Positions 41,901 through 48,139 of a stretch of DNA of 64,000 nucleotides are shown piece by piece. Under the pieces are notes generated by a model, which was not told where the DNA came from, did not search any database, and saw nothing but the letters and a program-made list of their open reading frames with translations. Position numbers and translations under genes: made by a program. How positions within the stretch are numbered: position 1 is the first letter of the stretch; each line of letters begins with the position of its first letter. The DNA is from Siphonodentalium dalli. Its lineage: Eukaryota; Mollusca; Scaphopoda; Gadilida; Siphonodentaliidae. The stretch covers positions 62,625,127 to 62,689,126 of the forward strand of contig CP136061.1 in NCBI GenBank assembly GCA_032622095.1, in the 5' to 3' direction.

Positions 41901-44900
41901 AAAAAGCATGTATTGAAAAAGCATGTCATATAATAAACCTGTTATCGCTGCAGTGAATTGATCTGGGCTTCGCATCACGTCTCGTTGAAGAGGTTAGATC
42001 GCTGGATCAAACTCAACGCCTGCGGCGGGTCGTTTGATCCAGCAATCTGACCTCTTCAACGAGACATGATGCGAAGCCCAGATCGATAACATATTATTTG
42101 AAACAAAACCAATACTGCACTGGCACAAATAGGAGGACATAGAATTAACTTATGCATGCTCACGGATAATTAGACAATGTTTACTGATTGAATTCTCACA
42201 TTCAGTTAACAAGTATACATCGGAATGGTCTATTCTTTATTTGGGGGATTGTTCAGGAAATATAAACTGACGACAGACATATAAACAGGTAACGCAGGCA
42301 CAGAATGATTCATATATATTCCTTGGAAAGAAATGTTCAAATAATAAGTTCAACAAACGATGGCCGTTTGTTGAATTTATTCTATGAACATGCGTCGTTA
42401 GTGAGCTACGTTTGAATGAGTGTTCGGTCAACGAAAGGGTTATTAGTGTAAGCTGGGAACACTCGCTTTAAACAAATATTTCTAAGTATGAAACATCATC
42501 AACAAGCCTTGAAATAGCGTGTCTGTCATTTGCAGAATGAGGTCCCCAGAGGGTGAATTTAGTGGTGCTACCCCGCATAGCGGGCTAGCATCACCAAATT
42601 CACCATCTGGGGACCTCATTCTGCTTGCAACTCAACAGAATGAGGTTCCCAGAGGGTGAATTTGGTGATGCTAGCCCGCTAGGCGGGGTGGCATTACTAA
42701 ATTCACCCTCTGTGGACCTCATTCTAGTCTGGTCGTTGAAGGATTGGACCTAGAACAAATTGTTTACAAGCTGTTTATGGTGACATATTGTCGGGCAGAA
42801 TGTAGGGAACAACATATCCAAAATCCGCTACAATCCAATTTGGGGAAAATTTTGTATTGAAGATGGCGTCCATAATGTCTGTTGTTATCGGAAAATACTG
42901 AATTCTGCGGCAGGTGCTCCCATTAATGCCAAATTCGTAATAAATTGAAATATACACAAACATTGCTTAGTCGTAAACCATATATGTAGAATATTTTTCC
43001 CAAAATGGCCACCAAAATGGACAAAATCGAATGAAATTTACATTTAGTGCAAAATTGAATAGCTAGTCCTATATACCAGTGAACAAACGCTCGAATATTG
43101 CGAGGAAGAATGACTACAAGTATAAGAGAAACTTTTGATTAGAGATGTACGAATTCTCTCTGATGTATCTCACGAGAGAGCAAGCGAAATCAGGGTCTTG
43201 TGGAACGGTTAAATCTGGACTTTTGGGTCTCCAGAAACGGAAAAATGACGCAGTGTTATCTGTACCGCTAATCTTGAATCGTGTGACATATGTGTAATTA
43301 AACAGCTAAACGGGATTTAGTAGGGATGTATTGACTATGCGGCCTTTCTCTAGAAGCAGAAATATATGTATTCAGAGCATTCTCACGAATGAGACCGATC
43401 ACCATTTATTTTGATATCTACGGTATAAAACCATAAAAATTTAATTGCTATAAAACGGTATGAATTATGTTCATATTGTACTGGGGAGAATGCGTAGATC
43501 CTATTGTACGTTTCTCAAAATAGTAGTTATAGTTGCCTCAGATCAAGTGATAAAACACGAATATTTCGCTTTTATCACAAGAATGCGTGATGGTGTACCA
43601 TGAACTAAATTTATTAAATCACAAATGAGTACCATAGACTGTCTTCAATAAATTCAAAACTTGACCAAAATTGCCTACATAATCTGTGACAGAGACTGTG
43701 TTTATACCTGGAAATTATAATTGGTTGAATTCACCAAGGCCACATCTACGCGAAACTTACTACGTTGTCTTCAACCGCATCACCGCGTTTACCCATTTTC
43801 CATAATGTTACACATGTCTGTTGCACACAGAACCACAATTAACAATATTGGGTGAATGTTCAACGTTGGAATAACATCTTAAACGATGATCACCTGATAT
43901 TTAGCACTATTACGTGGGTGGTAATGGTAATATATTTTCAAACAAAAATATACTTAAAACTAATAGTGTGCATTGCGCTGTAACTTATTCTAGTTGTAAA
44001 GTGACCACTGAAGTAATTTTAACAAAATTGTCTACTAAGAAACCGGATTGGTAGCAGAATGAAAATTAGTCTTACATACATTGTACTATGTACAGTCTCT
44101 TTGACATGGCGAGATTCGGTGCTAATCCATTGAAGATATGAGTGTTTCTTTACAGTATAATAACCAGTGCGACATACGTGTATCGTTTATTATCACCGGG
44201 AGTGTTGACAATTCCGGAAATATAACTAGTATTTATACCTCTAGAGTATGCACTTAAATTTCGGCGTTGCATTCAATATTTAATCAACATGCCGAATGTT
44301 AGTTCGTGTGTTGCATGCACGAGCTATTTTTGTTTTGCCCAACAGTTGGATGTTGGATAAGCAGAACACACAAACGTTAAAGACGTAAATCATTGGGGGT
44401 TGACTTGCTGTGCAGTGACCGATGACCCTTCAGATTGATCTGTTTTAATGAAGTGTGTACCTTTAAAGATATTTAACAACCGACTTGTATATTGCCAATA
44501 CGTATTTCACTCTTGTGTAGTTACACAATATGTTGCTTTCTACGTGGTATGGTTTGGAGTTGCGGCCATTTTGACAGCCATTTCATGGCCACGATTGTAT
44601 AATTTTCTGTCCGTGTTACTCTACTCGCTCCCGCATTCTAATTTAACACAAACTGATATAACGGCATAATTATGATGCCACTGGCCCACTATATATCGTA
44701 TAATGACTTATATCGAGAACTGATGTAGTATAGACAACCATGTTGGACGCCATCGTGTTTAACAAAGTTTCCCCAACGCGGATTTTTGCGGATTTTGGAT
44801 ATGTTGTTCCTGATGCTTTTCCGCGTCGAATGACACCGAAAACAGCTTGTAAACAATTTGTTCTACATGTAGGTTCACCTCAAAACCGAGTCTCAACGAC

Positions 44901-46052
44901 CAGACTATTCTGCAAATGACAGACACTCTATTTCAAGGCTTGATCACCAATACTTATTGACTTTGATTGAGTCAATGACGCGTATGTGCAAGGGGAAATA
45001 CAAAATATACCAATATTATACTATACCAGTCACTGGTATAGTTTATTGGCACATGTATCTCTGGTATTTTTCCTCAGGCGGCCGCTAAAAATTGTTCCAT
45101 CCATTAAATTACATGGAATTTGCATGGGCTATATGTTTTTACATTTGAAGTCATATAATAAATGCAATGGGTGTAGTATCTAGACACATGAATGTGATAA
45201 CTTTAGTGGTATAGGTTCAGCTGTTTTTCGAATTCCCGTGTTTAGAAACTTTGAACTTTGAAAGTGGAATTTAATCACCAATCTAAACCAATCTGGGGCG
45301 GCCATGTTGGATCGCGGAGGGTGAAAGCGGGTGAATATTTAGTTTGTCTCAGGTGTCACCCCCCTACAACACACTTTATTCGACCTAAAATGGGGGAGAT
45401 TGCGTGGGTACCATATATGGACCCCTCTGATCAGCTATCCCTGAATATTAAATACAGACGGTCGTCCGAGTGACGCGTGCATCCTGTTCAACGCGATTTA
45501 TGTGCCAATGGCGTCCAAACATTTTCGTGGATTCTCATCATGCCATACTATGACTATATGTGGGGGTTCCTCTACTTCGTTTTTCGTTTTCATAATGACC
45601 ATGAAATACCAATTAAATTATACCTGCATGTATTGGCGTGACATGATGTCCACCCGCATGTTCTCTTTGAGTATAGTTTTTGTGTATGATGCGTGAGTCT
45701 TCTTATTTTATACTTCATGCTCTTGTATTTTCTTTGACGAATAGTTCCCTTGAAATGGTCAGATACTATGTTCAACAAACGACCATAAGCCATTTATTGA
45801 TCTTAGTATCTCAACAATTATCACCAATGAATCATAAAGTATCTCCCTCTTGTATTATCCGTTTGTCTGACTGTTAATTGTCTGCTTATATTTCCTTGAC
45901 ATTCCTCCAGATAAATGATAGACCATTCCAATGCATACTTATGATGATGATAAAATCCATTAACAATAAAAAGGGTTAAAGCGACTTGTATTCGTCAAGC
46001 GCTGTTAACTTATCATCTTTGTGACAAAAATGTGTTGATAGTGTAACAGAAC

Positions 46053-46095
<43 letters not shown>

Positions 46096-47064
46096 AGGGT
46101 GAGAGAGAGACAAAGAGAGAGAGAGAGGTGCGGGAGTCACACCGAAAATTGGCAGCACCCGGAATCCCAAGCCAGTCACCCATACAAGGACTAACCAAGC
46201 TCGACGTTGCTTAACTTCGGTAATCACACAAAGCGTCTAACGACCGTGACCAAGTCTGAGAATATTATCGGCTGTTTTTAATTTTCGGCATTGGCGTGCG
46301 AGAAGAGCTGTTTATATTTACTATACTACAGTTGACCGGCGTAGCCCGGATTAACAAGGAACCACAATTTTAAATATGGCTACTATTGGTTAACAAATAT
46401 AGGCAAAAAACATTTGGCTGAACAATCATGCATTATTTATCAATGCCAAAGATTAGCCCGATCCATACCCTAGCTGACATGGATATATTAGCATGCATGG
46501 GCTCTTAATTGTCCTCGTCCGACGTATGTATACATGCATACTTTGCATGAATACATTTCTGAAGGTTGATCCCCTTGCCTTTCATTGCTGCCACCATATG
46601 CAGCTCTGAACATGTGGTGTGCGTGTTCCTGTGAGGAGAATAAGTATAGATTAATATAAAATGATGCTTGTGTATATTTTTCAGGTATTTTCTTGATCAT
46701 CACCACAATACTAACCGCTCTGTGTGTCGCGCTAGCTGTGTTCATTCTCAGTGTGTTCCACCGGAGCGACGAAGAGCCAGCCAGTGGTTGCATGAATAGG
46801 GTAGCTTTGGTCATGGAGAAAATGTTGTGCATGAAGAGTACGGCGGAGAAATACACCAAAATGGAAACGGTTAAACATCCGATATATCCCGGCCAGAAGC
46901 CGAGAGCTGTAGGAACGGCAAAATTGCTTAGATGGAAGCAGGTTGGCACTATATTCGATGCTTTCTGCTTTCGAATCATCATGGCATTCACTATATGCGC
47001 AACAGGTTTCTTCGTTCTTTCCCTGTTTGTTGGATTTTATTATCACCCTCAATTTTTCTTCTAA
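8858..47064 (+). CDS. Cys-loop ligand-gated ion channel subunit (nAChR-like), six-exon gene
   Basis: The gene joins 8858-8924, 16066-16205, 16937-16981, 27047-27156, 35262-35791 and 46685-47064. These sum to 1272 nt, exactly 424 codons with a terminal TAA, with intron phases 1, 0, 0, 2 and 1 all matching. The 423-residue product has a hydrophobic signal peptide (about 1-22), a ligand-binding domain (about 30-233), the Cys-loop C155-C169, M1 (about 236-258), M2 starting at GEK 263-265, M3 (about 299-321), a roughly 70-residue intracellular loop and M4 (about 394-416). The family forms pentameric channels in the plasma membrane. Glutamate in the GEK motif before M2 is typical of cation-selective members. 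Loop B keeps W176-T-Y, but the first-loop tryptophan is F81, the usual loop A tyrosine is absent (I-L-N-E), and loop C lacks the vicinal cysteines. It is therefore a divergent subunit, and the ligand is unknown. The introns are 0.7-10.9 kb and crowded with mobile elements. Confidence 0.9.
9278..9895. mobile_element. TTAA-flanked element with AGGGGT ends (618 bp)
   Basis: It is flanked by TTAA at 9274-9277 and 9896-9899. It starts AGGGGTCTGTACAC and ends GTACAGTACCCCT. A second copy's right portion is at 34310-34949. It lies in intron 1. The 81-codon minus-strand open frame inside it is not recognised. Confidence 0.72.
10582..10751. repeat. Palindromic element, copy 1 of a pair
   Basis: The arms run from AGACAGAACACAACGCGCAT to GATGCAAGTTGTGTTCTGT, around a centre with GGATGGCGCAAGGATATA and its complement. 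A near-identical copy is at 11512-11684. Confidence 0.8.
10834..11313 (+). mobile_element. TTAA/AGGTACTC element, copy A
   Basis: The 480-bp copy starts AGGTACTCAATCCGAT after TTAA (10830-10833) and ends GAATTGAGTACCT, with the right target mutated to ATAA. It matches copies at 12428-12903 and 56625-57102 over its length. A shared 60-73 codon open frame is not convincing as a protein. Confidence 0.82.
11316..11870 (+). repeat. Direct duplication around the second palindrome
   Basis: The block CCAGTAATTATGGGGGGATC to GAATAGTGCCGGC (11331-11422) reappears at about 11774-11855. Another block ending CCAATGGGTGTGGAATAAAT (11425-11516) reappears at 12256-12344. No coding potential is seen. Confidence 0.7.
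11512..11684. repeat. Palindromic element, copy 2 of a pair
   Basis: It has the same arms and centre as 10582-10751. The following sequence (to about 11764) is also duplicated from 10752-10832, so the pair was duplicated together with flanking DNA. Confidence 0.8.
12140..12245. repeat. Palindrome with GTGCAATAACGTTAA arms
   Basis: The left arm ACACAGTTGTGTGAACATG to TTATTGCAC pairs with GTGCAATAACGTTAACCAG to CACACACTTGTGT around a short centre that is itself partly palindromic. Confidence 0.7.
12428..12903 (-). mobile_element. TTAA/AGGTACTC element, copy B (reverse)
   Basis: It is 476 bp long, flanked on both sides by TTAA (12424-12427 and 12904-12907), and the same sequence as copy A in the opposite orientation. 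Copies A and B form a wide inverted pair within intron 1. Confidence 0.85.
13005..13562 (+). repeat. 49-bp minisatellite, about 12 units
   Basis: Units read 'ACCATAGGAATGTTCACCCA' then 'GCACGATAACATGTGAACGC' then 'GGCCTATAA', starting at about 13008, 13057, 13105, 13151 and so on to 13547. They are well conserved, in intron 1. Confidence 0.92.
13766..14525 (+). repeat. Direct duplication with a period near 390 bp
   Basis: GGAATTTCTTCAGAGTTGAC to CACCATTTCAGGGGGCATGG (13771-14128) is repeated with changes at 14152-14505. It lies in intron 1 and is non-coding. Confidence 0.82.
14530..16060. other. Intron 1 tail, nothing recognised
   Basis: It is AT-rich intronic DNA. Open frames of 60-97 codons lack family motifs. 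It ends at the exon 2 acceptor. Confidence 0.5.
16066..16205 (+). CDS. Exon 2: N-terminal part of the ligand-binding domain
   Basis: The acceptor TATTTTACAG ends at 16065 and the donor GTAAGT starts at 16206. The 140-bp exon is open in phase 1-to-0 and encodes residues 23-69. It contains the helix-like run R-Y-E-L-L-D-G-Y-D-K followed by R-P and then V-D-V-L-Y-F-L-L-S-I. This matches the family pattern 'LL..Y.K..RP....V.V...L.L..I'. From memory, vertebrate nAChR exon 2 is also about 140 bp. Confidence 0.88.
16660..16721. mobile_element. TTAA/AGGTACTC element, short right-end remnant
   Basis: The GGGGACCATTGAATCGGATT stretch followed by TAGTACCT and TTAA (16722-16725) matches the right end of copies A and D, including the preceding TTGTTGTTGG-like block. 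Confidence 0.55.
16937..16981 (+). CDS. Exon 3: 45-bp microexon of the ligand-binding domain
   Basis: The acceptor TTTCAG ends at 16936 and the donor GTAATT starts at 16982. The 15 codons read D-T-K-T-S-T-F-T-A-S-G-F-Y-G-M and correspond to the family segment 'DEK.Q.LTTN.WL.M'. A 45-bp exon at this point is a hallmark of nAChR genes. The tryptophan normally present in loop D is replaced by F81, which would alter the complementary side of the binding pocket. Confidence 0.88.
17225..17455 (+). mobile_element. SINE-like repeat with an ATCA tail
   Basis: It ends GCGATATTAAACCCCAATCAATCAATCAATCAG, a form of the 'GCGTTAAACCCCAATCAATC' tail common on short repeats in molluscs. The body (GTTACCTGGCGGAGTTGCCA to GTCGACGAG) has no coding potential. 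Confidence 0.5.
17460..17690 (+). repeat. ATC/CAT simple-sequence array, first block
   Basis: Imperfect ATC repeats with ATAATC and ATTATC variants run up to the 160-bp palindrome. They lie within intron 3. Confidence 0.9.
17689..17848. repeat. Near-perfect 160-bp palindrome
   Basis: The arms run GCCATCAACGTCG...CATACT and AGTATG...CGTTGATGGC with almost no mismatches, around a CGCGAAGCG centre. It interrupts the CAT/ATC simple repeats in intron 3. It is probably a hairpin-type mobile element. Confidence 0.85.
18100..18825. other. Intron 3 stretch, nothing recognised
   Basis: It has two minus-strand open frames of about 80 codons without motifs. The end near 18720-18820 resembles an arm of the 17689-17848 palindrome only weakly. 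Confidence 0.45.
18830..20300 (+). repeat. ATC/CAT simple-sequence array, main block (about 1.5 kb)
   Basis: Mixed CATCAT, CGTCGT and AACATCACCAGC repeats run through the block. Part (19170-19440) is a higher-order repeat of about 62 bp containing CGTCGTCGTCGTAATTATAG. Later units centre on ACATCACCAGCATCAACATC. The methionine-rich open frame on the minus strand is an artefact. Confidence 0.92.
20501..20669. repeat. Near-perfect palindrome with GGCGCTTGCGCC centre
   Basis: The left arm contains AGAACGACACGATGTGTAAA and the right arm its complement, ending TCTGTGTTTATTA. The apparent open frame across it is a by-product. Confidence 0.82.
21687..21832. repeat. Inverted repeat with GCAATTATTTCATGTGTCTT ends
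   Basis: The 25-bp outer arms are near exact, and the inner part is looser (GGGACAACAATTTTGACTG against AACAGTTTTGGGCAAC). It is a non-coding hairpin element. Confidence 0.75.
22521..26021 (+). pseudogene. LINE polyprotein: PHD finger, endonuclease, reverse transcriptase, disrupted
   Basis: The first frame (to 23393) holds G-I-E-T-N-P-G-P at 22788-22811, then a PHD finger with C-x2-C, C-x2-C, H-x2-C and C-x2-C (residues 105, 108, 121, 124, 129, 132, 152, 155 from 22521), then the start of the endonuclease. A single lost T near 23390 shifts the frame. The second frame (to 25240) has G-G-D-F-N and S-D-H endonuclease motifs and reverse transcriptase motifs A (D-F-A-K-A-F-D), B (S-G-V-P-Q-G-T) and C (F-A-D-D). 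An in-frame TGA at 25238 and TAG at 25457, plus at least one frameshift near 25665, break the C-terminal part. It is a copy that can no longer make the full protein. The role of an intact copy would be target-primed reverse transcription. Confidence 0.92.
22587..26133 (+). mobile_element. CR1-like non-LTR retrotransposon (LINE), decayed
   Basis: The element encodes a 2A-like motif, a PHD finger, an APE-type endonuclease and a reverse transcriptase in one original frame. It ends in an A- and G-rich GAAGAAGACGAAGAAG tail at about 26116-26133. The 5' boundary (about 22586-22590) is placed where similarity to the host foldback arm stops. No LINE-internal in-frame ATG precedes the 2A-like motif, so it may be 5' truncated. 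It lies in intron 3 of the channel gene in the same orientation. Confidence 0.88.
22788..22811 (+). other. 2A-like ribosome-skipping motif in the LINE
   Basis: The peptide G-I-E-T-N-P-G-P follows a leucine-rich run (L-L-L-L-I-L-S). It matches the 2A pattern D-x-E-x-N-P-G-P except that the first D is G. 2A-like motifs ahead of endonuclease-RT proteins are known in CR1/L2-type LINEs of invertebrates. Confidence 0.75.
26230..26360. mobile_element. TTAA/AGGTACTC element, right-end fragment
   Basis: It ends CGGATTGAGTACCT, followed by TTAA at 26361-26364. The inner part matches variant C. The left end is missing. Confidence 0.65.
26500..26660 (+). repeat. Interspersed repeat, second copy, intron 3
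   Basis: It matches 20-175 in the same orientation, beginning GCATTCTACTAAC and ending GATTTCGCCATTGAGAGTC. Confidence 0.75.
27047..27156 (+). CDS. Exon 4: ligand-binding domain, W.D..L.W block
   Basis: The acceptor TTTATTTCCAG ends at 27046 and the donor GTGAGT starts at 27157. The 110-bp exon encodes residues 85-120 plus two bases of 121. It opens L-W-Q-D-S-R-L-T-W-P-P, the conserved 'W.D..L.W.P' block, and later has V-W-V-P-P-I-A-I-L-N, the 'IW.P.I.L.N' block. The tyrosine usually found in loop A just before the final asparagine is missing. An exon of 110 bp matches vertebrate nAChR exon 4 as I recall it. Confidence 0.92.
27160..28185. other. Start of intron 4, nothing recognised
   Basis: It is AT-rich intronic sequence with only short open frames and no clear repeat apart from CCTTTAAAGGGATACACTGT at 27699-27718, which resembles a TTAA element end. 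Confidence 0.45.
28190..30045. mobile_element. Inverted-repeat element with TTTCGCTAAAATCCG ends
   Basis: GCGTTATTTCGCTAAAATCC at 28189-28208 is mirrored by GGATTTTAGCGAAATTACGG at 30024-30043. The inner end region (29780-29990) reappears in the other orientation at 51440-51660. The interior has a C-tract (28986-29001) and no recognisable gene. Confidence 0.55.
30150..30480 (+). repeat. Direct duplication of about 170 bp
   Basis: TTTGAATTGTTTTTAAATTT to TTTTTTTCGTTCT (30231-30287) recurs at 30415-30468, with similar upstream parts (GTGTATATGTCAGGACTGGG versus GTGCATATGTCCGGGTTATG). Confidence 0.78.
30630..30962 (+). repeat. Direct tandem duplication, period about 170 bp
   Basis: ATAAACTGTTAACAAAAGAT to AAGGTAAGAATCTTTT occurs at 30690-30788 and 30860-30958 with very few differences, so it is fairly recent. 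Confidence 0.88.
31768..32294. mobile_element. Inverted-repeat DNA element (527 bp)
   Basis: It starts CACTCTTAGAACAAATGTG and ends with the exact complement CACATTTGTTCTAAGAGTG. The arms of roughly 130-150 bp match imperfectly. A dinucleotide TG flanks both ends. It is non-coding and sits in intron 4. Confidence 0.82.
32300..32885. repeat. Diverged repeat with CCGCCAGCAG/CACCAGATTCC blocks
   Basis: About two to three units contain GCCAGCAGTCATCTT-like and GATCGTCACCAGATTCC-like sequence. The same blocks occur in reverse orientation at 48140-48960, and a related piece is at 31000-31140. Confidence 0.65.
33060..33560 (+). repeat. Three diverged tandem units and a CAGACA tail
   Basis: Units of about 125 bp contain GATTTGACCTTGAATTGA and GTCGGGGTCACGATTTGA, at about 33115, 33246 and 33372. 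The block ends CAGACAAACAGACAGACAAA. It starts with GCTGGTGGACCCGACTTCGT, a head motif discussed under findings. Confidence 0.75.
34310..34949. mobile_element. AGGGGT-end element, second copy (diverged)
   Basis: The right end ACCGGGAATTTATTGAAA followed by GGCGTACAGTACCCCC and TTAA (34950-34953) matches 9859-9895. Sequence at 34380-34470 matches 9750-9860. The middle differs and contains a block also found at 49830-49915. Confidence 0.6.
34985..35228. mobile_element. Hairpin element next to exon 5, copy 2
   Basis: Two hairpins (35020-35085 and 35118-35175) are followed by GGCACAGGGTTTTCGCAAAA and a terminal CATGGAAGGGTT. It shares its hairpin core with the LINE-split foldback but has different outer ends. 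Only about 30 bp separate it from the exon 5 acceptor. Confidence 0.72.
35262..35791 (+). CDS. Exon 5: Cys-loop, loops B and C, M1 and M2
   Basis: The acceptor TCATTTTACAG ends at 35261 and the donor GTGAGT starts at 35792. The 530-bp exon encodes residues 121-297. Visible features are the Cys-loop (C155, F-P-M-D at 162-165, C169), W176-T-Y of loop B, E-N-V-E-W before loop C with no C-C pair, R-R-R-P-T-Y-Y leading into M1, S-G-E-K at the start of M2, and an L-P-S pattern after M2. C143 is an extra cysteine. The reading frame runs on past the donor for a few codons but leaves the family pattern there. Confidence 0.95.
35965..36060. repeat. Short inverted repeat GGAAATGTTCAGATAATAA
   Basis: AAATGTTCAGATAATAA is mirrored by TTATTATCTGAACATTT-type sequence. 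A similar block lies at 42330-42390 (AAATGTTCAAATAATAAGTT). The wider flanks (about 35845-36000 and 42190-42330) are also alike, so this is one repeat family on both sides of foldback 1. Confidence 0.6.
36585..41560. mobile_element. Giant foldback element 1 (4.98 kb) in intron 5
   Basis: The left arm (36585 to about 38870) is repeated as the reverse complement in the right arm (about 39440 to 41560), leaving a unique centre of roughly 0.6 kb. The ends read TAGTCCAGGAGATATTGG, then a C-tract. The outer parts of the arms match at roughly 95% by eye and the inner parts less. Each outer arm carries about five direct copies, 165-370 bp apart, of an ATGGCGGCCA block. A 3-bp GTT flanks both ends. 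No transposase gene is visible, so it is probably non-autonomous. Confidence 0.88.
41941..42090. repeat. 150-bp palindrome
   Basis: The arms CTGGGCTTCGCATCACGTCT and AGACATGATGCGAAGCCCAG lie around a CGCCTGCGGCGGG centre, inside GTTATCG...CGATAAC outer ends. It lies in intron 5 after foldback 1. Confidence 0.82.
42531..42725. repeat. Two tandem 90-bp hairpins (GCAGAATGAGG family)
   Basis: Copies at 42531-42624 and 42636-42725 each read GCAGAATGAGGTCCCCAGAG to the complement, with a GGTAGCATCACCAAATTC-like middle. The same hairpin recurs at 53752-53841, 54050-54140, 54291-54373 and 54568-54660. Confidence 0.85.
42728..42860 (+). repeat. Interspersed repeat, forward copy in intron 5
   Basis: TCTGGTCGTTGAAGGATTGG to CCAATTTGGGGAAAATTTTG matches 2897-3025. 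Confidence 0.72.
42870..44750. other. Intron 5 stretch, nothing recognised
   Basis: It has no long open frame and no clear repeat, and lies between two copies of the CGCTTTGGGGAAAA repeat in opposite orientation. Confidence 0.45.
44760..44915 (-). repeat. Interspersed repeat, reverse copy in intron 5
   Basis: GTTTCCCCAACGCGGATTTT to CGAGTCTCAACGACCAGAC is the complement of the 2897-3025 block, with a short duplication of GCGGATTTT. Confidence 0.72.
44930..46045. other. Intron 5 tail, nothing recognised
   Basis: Short open frames only. It precedes the GA array and the 5S-like fragment. Confidence 0.45.
46051..46127 (+). repeat. GA dinucleotide microsatellite
   Basis: (GA)n is interrupted by GGGGGAGGGT and CAAA. 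It lies beside the 5S-like sequence, so it may be its tail. Confidence 0.92.
46151..46230 (-). ncRNA. 5S-rRNA-like sequence, probably a SINE or pseudogene
   Basis: Read on the minus strand, CCGAAGTTAAGCAACG, then GCTTGGTTAGTCCTTGTATG, GGTGACTGGCTTGGGA and CCGGGTGCTGC follow the order of the 3' two thirds of 5S rRNA, including the internal promoter region. The 5' third (46231-46255) does not match well. A GA/CT simple repeat lies 25 bp beyond the 3' end. A functional 5S gene is unlikely. It lies in intron 5, about 430 bp before exon 6. Confidence 0.72.
46685..47064 (+). CDS. Exon 6: M3, intracellular loop, M4 and stop
   Basis: The acceptor TTTTTCAG ends at 46684. Codon 298 is completed as A|GT (Ser), then I-F-L-I-I-T-T-I-L begins M3. 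A loop of about 70 residues carries basic and serine/threonine-rich stretches and the start of an amphipathic segment. M4 (R394 to Y416) is followed by a short tail ending H-P-Q-F-F-F and TAA at 47062-47064. The exon supplies exactly the parts missing from exon 5, in the right order and phase. Confidence 0.93.
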
Positions 47065-47448
47065 TTCGATTAATAGTACATGTCCACATGCATGACATTG
47101 ACCTTGCACTGATGTCCGAGATGTCTTCAACACTTCAGCATCGACATATAGAATACGGTAACATACATTTTCAAGGTTTATGACCAGTTTGAACATTGTG
47201 ACATTCGGTAGAAATATATATGACCAATATGGTTGCCAACTAATTCGTGGACCAGATGTCATAGATATCTTCCTGTTCATTGGCTACGAATTGGACTATA
47301 TATATATATATATATATACCCTGCGTGTGCCGTGTTTAAGCACTCATAGCATCCAGTCTGTTATAATTTGACGTGTCGTGTGGCATGCCGGCGAGCTAAC
47401 TCCATGTGGAAGGGCCTAACCTGGGCCTTATACATAAGGCTAAAGAAA

Positions 47449-47541
47449 AATAAACGTCTGGTTTGGGTGACATGTCAGAAAAAAATAGGGTCAGCATGTA
47501 GAGTTATTTGTTTTGATTTTCTTGGTGTGAACTGAAATAAA
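47449..47541 (+). terminator. Candidate polyadenylation signals of the channel gene
   Basis: AATAAA occurs at 47449-47454 and again at 47536-47541, about 390 and 470 bp after the stop codon. Each has GT-rich sequence within roughly 30-60 bp downstream. In AT-rich DNA such hexamers also arise by chance. Confidence 0.4.
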
Positions 47542-47549
47542 CAATGCTT

Positions 47550-48135
47550 TTAACGGGTAATAGCTCATTCTGAGACATTGAGGAAAAAAACAATCAAGTG
47601 ATTACTTTATTCTTACCTACTCGAAAAGCATTCTCGCTATACTGCACTGAAAAACTCGTTGACTCAACAATTAATCAAAGCGGTTGTAAGTATAGGTCCA
47701 TGCAAGCAAAGTTGACTAAACTGTTGAGTAAACTACTTCTACATAACGAGTTGAGAAATATTTCTACTCAACTTCGAAAGTGACATCGGTCAACAACCGA
47801 TGAAGTTAGATCCTCCTTTTCGAAATTGTTACACTTGAATGAAGAAATGAAGTTCTAATATACATGTCGGCCATCTCCTCCCATCTGAATGTTACAGTAC
47901 TGTTGTAGATCCAAAAATTTGAACCGTTGACTTGTTTTAAATATACCGTTTTAAAAAGATACGTGTGCTATTCCAGATGGAACAAGCTCACCGCACAGAC
48001 ATACGCACAGAGTATTCCTCTCTTTAATATTTAAAGTATCATTCACACCCCCTCTAATGTGACAGAGATACAGGGATGTGTGTATTTTACATTCTAAGGA
48101 CCATGTATAGCTATGGAAAATGAAAATGTCCATGA
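47550..48135. other. Downstream of the channel gene, nothing recognised
   Basis: It contains only short frames without motifs and begins after the second candidate polyadenylation signal. Confidence 0.45.
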
Positions 48136-48139
48136 CACT

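Noticed and set aside
45976-46227. Serine/leucine-rich minus-strand frames
   Set aside because: They are the translation of the GA microsatellite and the 5S-like sequence.
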